A DNA stretch of 64,000 bases from an uncultured Atopobiaceae bacterium (GTDB taxonomy: Bacteria > Actinomycetota > Coriobacteriia > Coriobacteriales > Atopobiaceae), in NCBI GenBank assembly GCA_910579165.1, contig CAJTTF010000007.1, positions 1-64,000 on the forward strand, in the 5' to 3' direction. The translations under genes and the position numbers were made by a program. Position 1 is the first letter of the stretch. Every line of letters starts with the position of its first letter. Below the pieces are notes generated by a model, which saw only the letters and a program-made list of their open reading frames with translations, searched no databases and was not told the origin of the DNA. This document shows, one piece after another, positions 1 through 8,926 of this stretch.

Positions 1-600
1 GAGGGCTCCTGGGCAGGAGGCACGAAAACCCAGACGGTCCAAAACACCCCGGGAGCTACCATTAAGCTACCCGATAGCGCACCCACGCGCACCGGATACA
101 CATTCACAGGGTACGGAAATCCTGGTGTTGCCCCTGATGAGCCTAAGACCTATACGGCCAGCTGGTCTGCCAACACCATCTCAAATATCTTTGACGCGAA
201 CGGCCACGGCACCTTCTCAGGTGCTACCACCACAACCGTCAACACCACCTTTGGCAACAAGTTAAACCTGCCAGCAGATAGTGCTCTTACACCAGAGACA
301 GGCTATGTCTTTGTTGGCTGGTATAGTGCAGCCACAGGTGGCACACAGGTAGATGCCAACACGGACTGCCCAGCAACTGCTACTACCTACTATGCCCACT
401 ACGACATTATCCTGACCTTTGACGCAGGCGAGGGCTCCTGGGCAGGAGGCACGAAAACCCAGACGGTCCAAAACACCCCGGGAGCTACCATTAAGCTACC
501 CGATAGCGCACCAACGCGCACCGGATACACATTCACAGGGTATGGAAATCCTGGTGTTGCCCCTGATGAGCCTAAGACCTATAGGGCCAGCTGGTCTGCT
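1..600 (+). repeat. near-identical 429-bp tandem repeat inside the surface gene
   Basis: Bases 1-171 recur at 430-600 with about three mismatches, a period of exactly 143 codons. This is the youngest visible duplication in the module array. The older copies at about 2680, 3109, 3541, 3973 and 4405 keep the same 429-432 bp period but have diverged. Copy number here is likely to vary between strains and to be collapsed by short-read assembly. Confidence 0.9.
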
Positions 601-3600
601 ATTGTCTATAGCGTTATCTTAAGTGCTGGTGAGAACACGAGCTGGGGGAGTGCTTCTACCAAGACGCTCAGCGCCACGGCCACACCAGAGGCTGCTGTGA
701 GCTACCCTGCAGGTGTACAAGAACCTACAAAATCTGGCTACACCTTCTCTGGTTGGAAAACAGAAGATGGCACCACCCTCACCATTGGCACCACCACCTA
801 TGCTCAAGCCACCGGCAAGACTTTTGTGGCCCAGTGGACAGCCATTGACTACACCGTAGTGCTCCAAGCAGGGGAGGCCACCAGCTGGGGCACAGATGCC
901 ACCAAGACGCTCAGTGCCACAGCCACACCAGAGGCTGCTGTGAGCTACCCCCAAGGTGTACAAGAGCCTACAAAATCTGGCTACACCTTTTCTGGTTGGA
1001 AAACAGAAGATGGCACCGCCCTCACCATTGGCACTACCACCTACGGCGAGGCTACAGGCAAGACCTATCTTGCTCAGTGGGAAGCCATCCACTACAGCAC
1101 AACCCTCAATGCCGGAGAGAACACAAGCTGGGGAGATACCCCAAGCCAGACAATTGTGGCCACGGCCACACCAGAGGCTGCTGTGAGCTACCCCCAGGGT
1201 ATCTCAGAACCAACACGTACAGGCTATACGTTCGAAGCCTGGAAGAGTGTCGAGGGCGACATCTTAACTATTGGCACCACCACCTTTGCAGAAGCTAACG
1301 CAAACGTCTACTTGGCGCAGTGGAGAGCCAACACCTACACCAATACCTTTAACGCGAACGCTCATGGCACCTTCTCAGGTGCCACCACCACAACCGTCAA
1401 CACCACCTATGGCAATAAGTTAAACCTGCCTGCAACAGATACCCTCACCCCAGATACTGGCTATGTCTTTGTGGGCTGGTTTACACAAGCAGAAGGCGGA
1501 GACCAGGTCACAGACCAAACCGACTGCCCCGCGGCTGATACTACCTACTATGCGCACTGGGACGTTATCCTCACCTTCAAAGGAGGGGGAGGCGCCTGGG
1601 AAGGCGGGGAGACCACCAAGACCGTCCAAAACACACCGGGCACAGCAATTAAACTCCCAGCGACCAATCCCACACGCGCTGGCTATGTCTTCAAAGGCTA
1701 CGAAAACCCCGCAGTGGCCCCAGACGCACCTGCTACCTACACCGCCGGCTGGGATGCGGTGGACTATGTCGTTACCCTAGATGCCGGTGAGGGTAGCAGC
1801 TGGGGCAACACTCACACGCGCCAGCTGAGCGCATCAGGTGCCCCTGATGCTATCGTTGAGTGGACAGATGCGGTAGAGGAGCCCACACGCACCGGATATA
1901 CGCTTGATAGCTGGAAGACAGCTGATGGCTCCCTGCTTGTTCTGGGCACCACCACCTTTGCTCAAGCCACGGGCAAAACCTATACCGCCCAGTGGAGAGC
2001 CAACACCTACACCAACACCTTTAACGCGAACGGCCACGGCACCTTCGAAGACGGTGTCACGCAAAAGGCGATTGACACCACCTTTGACACTCCGCTGAAC
2101 TTGCCTGCCGCAAATGATCTCACACCAGAGGCAGGCTATGTCTTTGTTGGCTGGTACACCCTAGAAGCTGGCGGAGATAAAGTCACTTCAGATACACCGT
2201 GTCCCGCTGAGAACACCACTTACTACGCCCACTACGATGTCATGATTGGTTTTGATGCAAACGGAGGAGAATTCCCAACGGGCGGCTCGTACCAGTCAAT
2301 CCAAAATACCCCGGGAGAGCCACTGCGTATCCCTGGTCTGGCTCCTGTACGCGCAGGCTATACGTTTGAGGGCTGGAAATACCTGCCCGATATAACTCCT
2401 GCCAGACCTACCTCTTATACGGCAGAATGGAGCGCTATCACCTATACCGTTATCTTAAACGCAGGTGAGAATACGAGTTGGGGAACGGCTGCCACCAAGA
2501 CGCTCAGCGCCACGGCCACACCAGAGGCTGCTGTGAGCTACCCCGAAGGGGTACAAGCGCCCACAAAACTAGGCTACAGCTTCTTAGGTTGGAAGACAGA
2601 AGACGCAACCACCCTCACCATTGGCACCACCACCTTTGCAGAAGCTGATGGTAAAAGCTATACGGCTGAGTGGCGCGCCAACACCTACACCAATACCTTT
2701 GATACGAACGGCCACGGCACCTTCGCAGACGGCGCTACGCAAACAACGGTGAATACCACCTACGGCAACAAGTTGAACCTGCCTGCAACAGATGCGCTCA
2801 CCCCAGAGGCGGGCTATGTCTTTGTTGGCTGGTACACTGAAGCCTCAGGTGGAGACCAGGTCACAGACCAAACCGACTGCCCGGCTGAAAACACCACCTA
2901 CTTTGCCCACTGGGACATTATCCTCACCTTCGCGGCCAACGGTGGTGCCTGGGAAGACGGGGAAACCACCAAGCAGGTACAAAACACCCCGGGTAGCTCT
3001 ATTGTGCTCCCAGCAGAGAATCCCACCAGAGTTGGCTATACCTTCAAAGGCTACAACAACCCCACAACAGCACCCGCAACACCTGCTACCTACAATGCAC
3101 AGTGGGAAGCCAACACTATTGTGAACACGTTCTCTGCAAATGGTCACGGCAGCTTCGCTGAGTCTGCTACCCAAACCACGGTAGAGACAGTCTTTGGCAA
3201 CAAGTTAAACCTGCCTGCAACAGATGCTCTCACGCCAGAGTCCGGCTATGTCTTTGTTGGTTGGTTTACTGCAGCGACTGAAGGCGACGAGGTCACGGCA
3301 GATACGGATTGTCCATCGGTGAATACCACCTACTATGCACACTGGGACATTATCCTCACCTTCTCCTCTGGTGAGGGTGCCTGGGCAGGCGGGGAAACCA
3401 CCAAGCAGGTACAAAACACCCCGGGCAGCTCTATTGTGCTCCCAGCAGAGAATCCCACCAGAGTTGGCTATACCTTCAAAGGCTACAGCAACCCCACAAC
3501 AGCACCCGCAACACCTAGCACCTACAACGCGCAGTGGGAAGCCAACACCTACACCAATACTTTTGATACGAACGGCCACGGCACCTTCGCAGACGGTGCT

Positions 3601-6435
3601 ACACAAAAGGCGATTGAGAGCACCTTTGACACCAAGCTGAATCTGCCAGCAGCGGGGACCCTCACCCCTGAGACAGACTACGTCTTTGTTGGCTGGTATA
3701 CTGCGGCCTCAGGTGGAGATCAGGTCACAGACCAAACCGACTGCCCGGCTGAAAACACCACCTACTATGCTCACTGGGATATTATCCTCACCTTCGCGGC
3801 CAACGGTGGTGCCTGGGAAGGCGGAGATACCACCAAGCAGGTACAAAACACCCCCGGCGGCGCCATTAAGCTTCCCGCTCAAGATCCTGTGCGTGAAGGC
3901 TATGGCTTCACGGGCTACAACAACCCAGCGCTTGCCCCAGAGGCGCCTTACACCTATACCGCCACCTGGGATGCCAACCCCATCACCAATACCTTTGTCG
4001 CTAACGGACATGGCTCGTTTGCAGGAGGCGCTACACAAACAACGCTGAATACCACCTTTGGCAACAAGTTGAACTTGCCTGCAACAGATGCGCTCACGCC
4101 TGAGACAGACTACGTCTTTGTTGGCTGGTACACTGAAGCCTCCGGCGGAGACCAGGTCACAGACCAAACTGACTGCCCTGCCACGAATACCACCTACTAT
4201 GCACACTACGACATTATCCTCACCTTCTCTTCTGGTGAAGGTGCCTGGGAAGGCGGCATAACAAGCAAAGAGGTACAAAACACCCCCGGTACTGCTATCA
4301 AGCTCCCAGACACCGATCCTGTCCGTCCAGGTTATGACTTTGCAGGCTACGGAGAACCCGCAACTGCCCCAGAGGCGCCTTACACCTATACCGCCATCTG
4401 GGAAGCAGCCACAATCTCAAACACCTTCTCCGCGAACGGACATGGCACCTTTGTAGGTGGTGCTACACAGATAACCGTGGATACCACCTTTGAGAATAAG
4501 CTCAACCTGCCCGCAACAGAGGCGCTCACGCCAGAGTCCGGCTACGTCTTTGCTGGGTGGTTCACTGAAGCCGCAGGCGGCGAACAGGTAACAGCTCAGA
4601 CCACCTGCCCGGCTGAAAACACCACCTATTATGCGCACTACAACATTATCTTGACTTTTGAGGCGGCAGGAGGTGCCTGGGAAGACGGAGATACCACCAA
4701 GCAGGTACAAAACGTGCCGGGTGCAAGCATTCAGCTCCCAGAGACCAATCCTGTTCGCAGAGGCTATATCTTCTCCGGCTACAACAGCCCAGACAAAGCC
4801 CCAGAAGCGCCTGACACTTACAGCGCCACCTGGAGTGCCATTGAATATGCGTTTACCCTCGAGGCAGGAGACGACACCTCTTGGGGCTCGGATAGCACCA
4901 AGACCGTCACAGCATTTGGTACACCGGACGCTCCTGTGAGCTATCCTTTTGGCACCACAGAGCCAGAGCGCGCAGGCTACAGCTTTAAGGGCTGGCGAGC
5001 TGCAGATGGCACCGGCCTCACGATAGGAGTGACCACGTTCTTAGAAGCCACCGGCAAAACCTATAGCGCCATCTGGGAAGCTAACACTATTTCAAACACC
5101 TTCGCGGCAAACGGCCACGGTAGGTTTGCAGGAGGCGCTACAGAGAAAACGGTGACTAGCGTCTTTGGCAACACGCTGAGCTTGCCTGAGGCAGATGCTC
5201 TCACGCCAGATGCAGGCTATGCCTTCTTGGGCTGGTTTACAGATCCTGTAGCAGGCGAGCAGGTCACAGGAGACACGCCCTGCCCTGTTACAGATACCAC
5301 CTACTACGCGCACTGGGAAGCGCTCGCTGCTTGGGCAACTATTGAGAGTGGCACCCTGAAGCTTTTCTGGGGACAAAAGCCTGCCGGCAGCCCCACCTTT
5401 GCGCTCGCTGGTCCCTACTCAGAGCAAAACCCTGCTCCTTGGCAAGCCTATGCTCAAGATATCCAAACTCTGCAGATTGATGCGTCCTTAAAAGAGAGCC
5501 CCTTTGCCCCTGCCTCGTACGCATCGTATATGGAAAACCTTACCTCGCTTAACAAGGTAGAAGGCATCTCCAACCTCAACATGCAAAATGCCACTTCTCT
5601 AGAGCGCATGTTCTGTGGCTGCAGCAATTTGGAAGTGGTAGATCTCTCGGGCTTCAACACCGAGCACATCACCAACATGGACAACATGTTCTTAGGCTGC
5701 ACCACAGCAGATAAGCTGGTCTTGAGCAAACACACACAGCTTTTGCCAGACACAGGGCTTGCAGGACTTGATAGCTCCACCAATCCCTTCTGGATTGCAA
5801 GCATCACCCATGCCCTCACTTATGGCACAGATGATCTAACCTCTGTGGCAAATATCAACAGCCTCTTAGCAGATCTTCCAGAAGGAGCCACCCAAACGCT
5901 CAGGCTTGCCACGATGCGCCTTACCTACGAGGCTAACGGAGGTACGTTCCCTGCACAATCTGCAAACACTCAGGCAGAAAGCGCAGAAGAGAGTGGCTCA
6001 GCAGCAGGGGACAGAACGGCAGAAGAGGCCTACCTCTACGGCAATCCCGGCGAAGCCATTGATCAGTCTGCAACAGGAGGTCCTAACTACACGCCAGTAC
6101 CGGTGCGTGCAGGCTACGAGTATCTGGGATACGCAGAAACTCCTGATGCCACCACACCAAACACACCTGTCGTCTTCCCAGACGCCACCTCTAACTTCTC
6201 AAGCGCGCTTTCTGAAGCAGACGATACCAATACCACCTTCTATGCGGTCTGGAAAGCGGTAGAGCCTGGTCCTGTACCGCCTACACCTGTGCCTGATACA
6301 GATGAGGGCGGCTCAGACATCTTCCCGATCACTGGAGACACTACGAGCACGCTGGCATCTATCATCTTTTGCATCCTCACAGGCAGCGTAGCTCTTAGTG
6401 TGGCCCGCGCACTCCGCCGCCAGCGCAGTTGCTAG
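1..6435 (+). CDS. LPXTG-type repeat surface protein (5' partial)
   Basis: The reading frame is open from the first base, so the N-terminus lies upstream and 2144 residues are visible. It is a chain of Listeria-Bacteroides-type (InlB B-like) modules recognised by GYxFxGW and YYAHW/AQW strands. One module type, containing NANGHGTF followed by GYVFVGW, occurs nine times. It is usually paired with an ILTF..GAWEGG module, giving a period of about 429-432 bp. A second type, with LNAGENTSWG, occurs six times. After the repeats comes a unique region (about 5311-6250) with BspA/DUF285-like MFxGCxxLExLDLSG segments. A Pro-rich linker, a sortase-like motif FPITGD, a hydrophobic stretch and a basic tail end the protein. 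The likely role is wall-anchored adhesin or surface stalk. The C-terminal third is nearly identical to that of the protein at 22968-26762. Confidence 0.9.
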   Translation, partial: EGSWAGGTKTQTVQNTPGATIKLPDSAPTRTGYTFTGYGNPGVAPDEPKTYTASWSANTISNIFDANGHGTFSGATTTTVNTTFGNKLNLPADSALTPETGYVFVGWYSAATGGTQVDANTDCPATATTYYAHYDIILTFDAGEGSWAGGTKTQTVQNTPGATIKLPDSAPTRTGYTFTGYGNPGVAPDEPKTYRASWSAIVYSVILSAGENTSWGSASTKTLSATATPEAAVSYPAGVQEPTKSGYTFSGWKTEDGTTLTIGTTTYAQATGKTFVAQWTAIDYTVVLQAGEATSWGTDATKTLSATATPEAAVSYPQGVQEPTKSGYTFSGWKTEDGTALTIGTTTYGEATGKTYLAQWEAIHYSTTLNAGENTSWGDTPSQTIVATATPEAAVSYPQGISEPTRTGYTFEAWKSVEGDILTIGTTTFAEANANVYLAQWRANTYTNTFNANAHGTFSGATTTTVNTTYGNKLNLPATDTLTPDTGYVFVGWFTQAEGGDQVTDQTDCPAADTTYYAHWDVILTFKGGGGAWEGGETTKTVQNTPGTAIKLPATNPTRAGYVFKGYENPAVAPDAPATYTAGWDAVDYVVTLDAGEGSSWGNTHTRQLSASGAPDAIVEWTDAVEEPTRTGYTLDSWKTADGSLLVLGTTTFAQATGKTYTAQWRANTYTNTFNANGHGTFEDGVTQKAIDTTFDTPLNLPAANDLTPEAGYVFVGWYTLEAGGDKVTSDTPCPAENTTYYAHYDVMIGFDANGGEFPTGGSYQSIQNTPGEPLRIPGLAPVRAGYTFEGWKYLPDITPARPTSYTAEWSAITYTVILNAGENTSWGTAATKTLSATATPEAAVSYPEGVQAPTKLGYSFLGWKTEDATTLTIGTTTFAEADGKSYTAEWRANTYTNTFDTNGHGTFADGATQTTVNTTYGNKLNLPATDALTPEAGYVFVGWYTEASGGDQVTDQTDCPAENTTYFAHWDIILTFAANGGAWEDGETTKQVQNTPGSSIVLPAENPTRVGYTFKGYNNPTTAPATPATYNAQWEANTIVNTFSANGHGSFAESATQTTVETVFGNKLNLPATDALTPESGYVFVGWFTAATEGDEVTADTDCPSVNTTYYAHWDIILTFSSGEGAWAGGETTKQVQNTPGSSIVLPAENPTRVGYTFKGYSNPTTAPATPSTYNAQWEANTYTNTFDTNGHGTFADGATQKAIESTFDTKLNLPAAGTLTPETDYVFVGWYTAASGGDQVTDQTDCPAENTTYYAHWDIILTFAANGGAWEGGDTTKQVQNTPGGAIKLPAQDPVREGYGFTGYNNPALAPEAPYTYTATWDANPITNTFVANGHGSFAGGATQTTLNTTFGNKLNLPATDALTPETDYVFVGWYTEASGGDQVTDQTDCPATNTTYYAHYDIILTFSSGEGAWEGGITSKEVQNTPGTAIKLPDTDPVRPGYDFAGYGEPATAPEAPYTYTAIWEAATISNTFSANGHGTFVGGATQITVDTTFENKLNLPATEALTPESGYVFAGWFTEAAGGEQVTAQTTCPAENTTYYAHYNIILTFEAAGGAWEDGDTTKQVQNVPGASIQLPETNPVRRGYIFSGYNSPDKAPEAPDTYSATWSAIEYAFTLEAGDDTSWGSDSTKTVTAFGTPDAPVSYPFGTTEPERAGYSFKGWRAADGTGLTIGVTTFLEATGKTYSAIWEANTISNTFAANGHGRFAGGATEKTVTSVFGNTLSLPEADALTPDAGYAFLGWFTDPVAGEQVTGDTPCPVTDTTYYAHWEALAAWATIESGTLKLFWGQKPAGSPTFALAGPYSEQNPAPWQAYAQDIQTLQIDASLKESPFAPASYASYMENLTSLNKVEGISNLNMQNATSLERMFCGCSNLEVVDLSGFNTEHITNMDNMFLGCTTADKLVLSKHTQLLPDTGLAGLDSSTNPFWIASITHALTYGTDDLTSVANINSLLADLPEGATQTLRLATMRLTYEANGGTFPAQSANTQAESAEESGSAAGDRTAEEAYLYGNPGEAIDQSATGGPNYTPVPVRAGYEYLGYAETPDATTPNTPVVFPDATSNFSSALSEADDTNTTFYAVWKAVEPGPVPPTPVPDTDEGGSDIFPITGDTTSTLASIIFCILTGSVALSVARALRRQRSC

Positions 6436-6540
6436 GGCAGAAAAAGGCTACGAGATAGATCTACTTCCAGGAGTCTGATTTAGTCACTAAGAGAGCAAGA
6501 ATTACCTTGAATCTCTGAGTGCTTTCATGATGGAGAGAGA

Positions 6541-6614
6541 AAAAAGGGTAAGGATAGCGGACGAGTTTTTGGACGTAATCCGAACTGTTTGAAGTCCGCG
6601 CCTTACCCTTTTTC
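6541..6614. terminator. long two-part hairpin, bidirectional terminator, copy 1
   Basis: AAAAAGGGTAAGG (6541-6553) pairs with CCTTACCCTTTTT (6601-6613), and GCGGAC (6557-6562) pairs with GTCCGC (6594-6599). The enclosed loop has its own small stem, TTTGGA/TCCGAA (568-573 and 579-584 of the 6000s). The stem ends in a T run on both strands, and it lies between two convergent genes, so it can stop transcription both ways. The same element with base changes that mostly keep pairing lies after the paralogous gene at 26869-26943. About 100 bases upstream of it are also conserved. Confidence 0.75.
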
Positions 6615-6678
6615 TTTATCCCGGTGACAAGTTCCTCAAAGCTCGAAAGGATTTCTCGGCACAGAACGGAAGGAAGCG

Positions 6679-8796
6679 TTACAGCACCTCGTGGGCAATA
6701 GACTTTGCAACGTCTACAATGGCATCGTCGGAGCTCAGAATCCCTACAAGTGCGCAGATATCTGCGGCCGCAAGGAACACTTCAGCGTCAACGGTTGCCT
6801 TAGCCGCTTCAACCAGCACATCTCCCACTTCCTTAACAGGGGGAAGAGGAATGCCGTGTTCTTTGAGGATGGAACGAATGTCGTCATCGTCAACGGGCTC
6901 TTGGTGCGTTTGGGATTCCATGGCAATAAGCTCCATCTGAGCCATGGTGGCAATAGGACTGGGGAGACGTATTGCTTGTCTATATAGGGCATCGGCCAGA
7001 GTAGTGTCGCCCATTTGCCAAACAAGGAAAGCCAGGCGATAGCAGGCGAGGGCGACGACTTCTGGATGATGGGCGTATTGCAACACGTCCTGCATAGTGC
7101 TCGCTGCCATCTGAAGATCGTTTAGCTGCTCGTAGGCTTTAGAGCAGTGGAAGCGCGCTGTTCCATCAAAGGGATTTATCTCGCATGCTCGCAGGGCATG
7201 GAGTAGTGCGTGTTCGGGGTCTTTTTGTTGCAGGAGACCCACAACACAGAGGAGATGTCCAAGATAATAGGCGTGTGGGACGAGTTTTACCTCGCGATTA
7301 TCACCAAGAAGGCGATTAAAAAGGACACGGTCGGCGTAGGAACGAAACGAGCGCCATACAACCTTATCCGTATCGTCATAGGTGTGGGCATCGTCAATTT
7401 TTTGCAATAAGTGTTCTACTTCACGGAGAATCTCTGTGCCTTCTCCTTCTTTTACTTGCTGGAGTGCGCATTTTACTGCACGTGAGAGCTCATCGCCCTC
7501 CTGAAATTCCTCGAGCATGGCGCCCCAATCTTCCTCAGAGAGCTCGCCGTCTATGAGCTTCTCGGAAAGGTCTTCGCCGGCACGCTTGATATGCTCGTCG
7601 TCTGCATTTTTTGTGAGCTCCATGATCATTTCAACGTTTTGTTGCGTGGAGCTTCCTAAGTTGCGAACAATTTTTTCGGCAATGCGAGCGCGCTCGCCTC
7701 CTTCGTTTATGGCGAGGCCACATACCTCCTGAGTGCCCAGGACCCTTGCTTGCTCCTCAGTGAACTCGCGGCCTGAGAGCTCTGGAGGCTCCTTTCTCAC
7801 GTCTGGGCAGAGTACAGAATCGCGCAGGCTGAAGGACGGTTTAATAGGAGAAAGCTTTCGCCCTTGGAGGTTAAACTCAGCGCCTAGGCGGCGGAGCGTT
7901 TTAAAGGGATCTGCAAAATCTTCCATAGTGAGCTTAAGCAGAGCGTCAGAGGGGAGCTTTGCTGTGATGAGGCAGGTATGCTGCTTGGCGTCTTTATAGA
8001 AACCTTTTATCCAAATGTCCGCAACCTTGCTGCTCAGAGTTGCCGCAGTCATAGCACACATAAGGATTTCACGACCAAGCATTTCTGTAGCCGCAGCCTC
8101 TTTGTCTGCCGATGACCGCTGCCGCGTGTGGAGCGCGCCCTCTTCAATCACATTGGTTGCTAAAACGTCTGGTGAGAGGGCCTCTATTTCCAAAGCAATA
8201 ACACCTTCGCCAACATTGACTCTAAAGTCGCCCGTCAGCCTGTAGGGGAGTGAGAATTCTTCGAGCGCATTCGCGAGAGCATGGCGCACGTCCCATTCGC
8301 CGGTGAGATTGCGGCAGAGGTTGGGTTGCTGCTGCCGGAACGTGGGGTTCAGTACGTTGAGTTGCATGGCGATATTCTTTTCCAAGCGTGTGTTGAAAAG
8401 GTAGTAGTCTTCCGGTTTCGCCGCTGGCAAGATGAAGCCCTGCTGTGTTGCGCGTTCAACAAAAAGAGCGCGATTCAGAGCGTTTTCAATGCGCAAGACA
8501 GCCTCTTTTGCCTCTTGAGAGACGCGTGGAGCCATCATGGCAATGTATATCATGTGGGATTTTGAAAGAACTGCAGCGCGCAATGGCGGCATATTAGAAG
8601 GAAGATCAAATATGCCCGCTGCCTTGAGTTCATCAGCAAGGAAGATTTCAAGGGAGGAAGGGGTTTCTGTAGCACCTTCAGCTTCCACGGCACCTCCGGG
8701 ACGACGCCTGTCAACCTCCTTGACAAAGCGTCTTATCTTCTGGAGGGGTTCTTTTCCATACCCTAAACTCTGTATAAACTTTTCAATATCTGTCAT
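6679..8796 (-). CDS. unknown TPR-containing protein
   Basis: A 705-residue soluble protein with no signal peptide or membrane segment. The C-terminal third looks like tetratricopeptide helices, for example HALRACEINPFDGTARFHC and ALACYRLAFLVWQMGDTTLA. This suggests a protein-protein interaction scaffold. The middle contains an acidic stretch (about 385-460). The N-terminal half resembles nothing I recognise. It stands alone, convergent with the surface gene and divergent from the P-type ATPase. Upstream of the ATG the minus strand reads AGGT at normal spacing, part of the last unit of a short tandem array. No function can be assigned. Confidence 0.8.
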   Translation of the reverse strand: MTDIEKFIQSLGYGKEPLQKIRRFVKEVDRRRPGGAVEAEGATETPSSLEIFLADELKAAGIFDLPSNMPPLRAAVLSKSHMIYIAMMAPRVSQEAKEAVLRIENALNRALFVERATQQGFILPAAKPEDYYLFNTRLEKNIAMQLNVLNPTFRQQQPNLCRNLTGEWDVRHALANALEEFSLPYRLTGDFRVNVGEGVIALEIEALSPDVLATNVIEEGALHTRQRSSADKEAAATEMLGREILMCAMTAATLSSKVADIWIKGFYKDAKQHTCLITAKLPSDALLKLTMEDFADPFKTLRRLGAEFNLQGRKLSPIKPSFSLRDSVLCPDVRKEPPELSGREFTEEQARVLGTQEVCGLAINEGGERARIAEKIVRNLGSSTQQNVEMIMELTKNADDEHIKRAGEDLSEKLIDGELSEEDWGAMLEEFQEGDELSRAVKCALQQVKEGEGTEILREVEHLLQKIDDAHTYDDTDKVVWRSFRSYADRVLFNRLLGDNREVKLVPHAYYLGHLLCVVGLLQQKDPEHALLHALRACEINPFDGTARFHCSKAYEQLNDLQMAASTMQDVLQYAHHPEVVALACYRLAFLVWQMGDTTLADALYRQAIRLPSPIATMAQMELIAMESQTHQEPVDDDDIRSILKEHGIPLPPVKEVGDVLVEAAKATVDAEVFLAAADICALVGILSSDDAIVDVAKSIAHEVL

Positions 8797-8894
8797 GTTT
8801 ACCTAGCTTCACGTTCCCAGGCTTATCTTGTTCCACGTTCGTATGCCTACCTTGCCCCACGAACGTAAAATTACCTTGTTTCATATTCCTATCG
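8797..8894. repeat. 24-25 bp degenerate tandem repeat, 4 copies
   Basis: Units start at 8797, 8821, 8845 and 8870, each resembling (G)CTTACCTTGTTCCACGTTC. The array fills nearly the whole gap between two divergent genes. On the minus strand every unit carries an AGGTA-like segment, and the one nearest the TPR gene serves as its ribosome binding site. Confidence 0.6.
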
Positions 8895-8913
8895 AATCAT
8901 TGATAGGGTGTAT

Positions 8914-8926
8914 TATACTTTTTTCA
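8914..8926 (+). promoter_or_regulatory. -10 box of a probably leaderless transcript
   Basis: TATACT at 8914-8919 is followed by six bases and then the ATG at 8926, so transcription would begin at or next to the start codon. There is no Shine-Dalgarno before this ATG. No convincing -35 box is visible, so the call is tentative. Confidence 0.4.

Noticed and set aside
619..4710. Several long reading frames on the minus strand and other + frames inside the surface gene
   Set aside because: They repeat with the same period as the real gene's modules, lack ribosome binding sites, and the + frame 1 product has clear domains, so they are shadows of the repeat array.
7210..8806. Reading frames on the + strand opposite the TPR gene
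   Set aside because: No ribosome binding sites and no recognisable domains; the minus-strand 705-codon frame explains the region.
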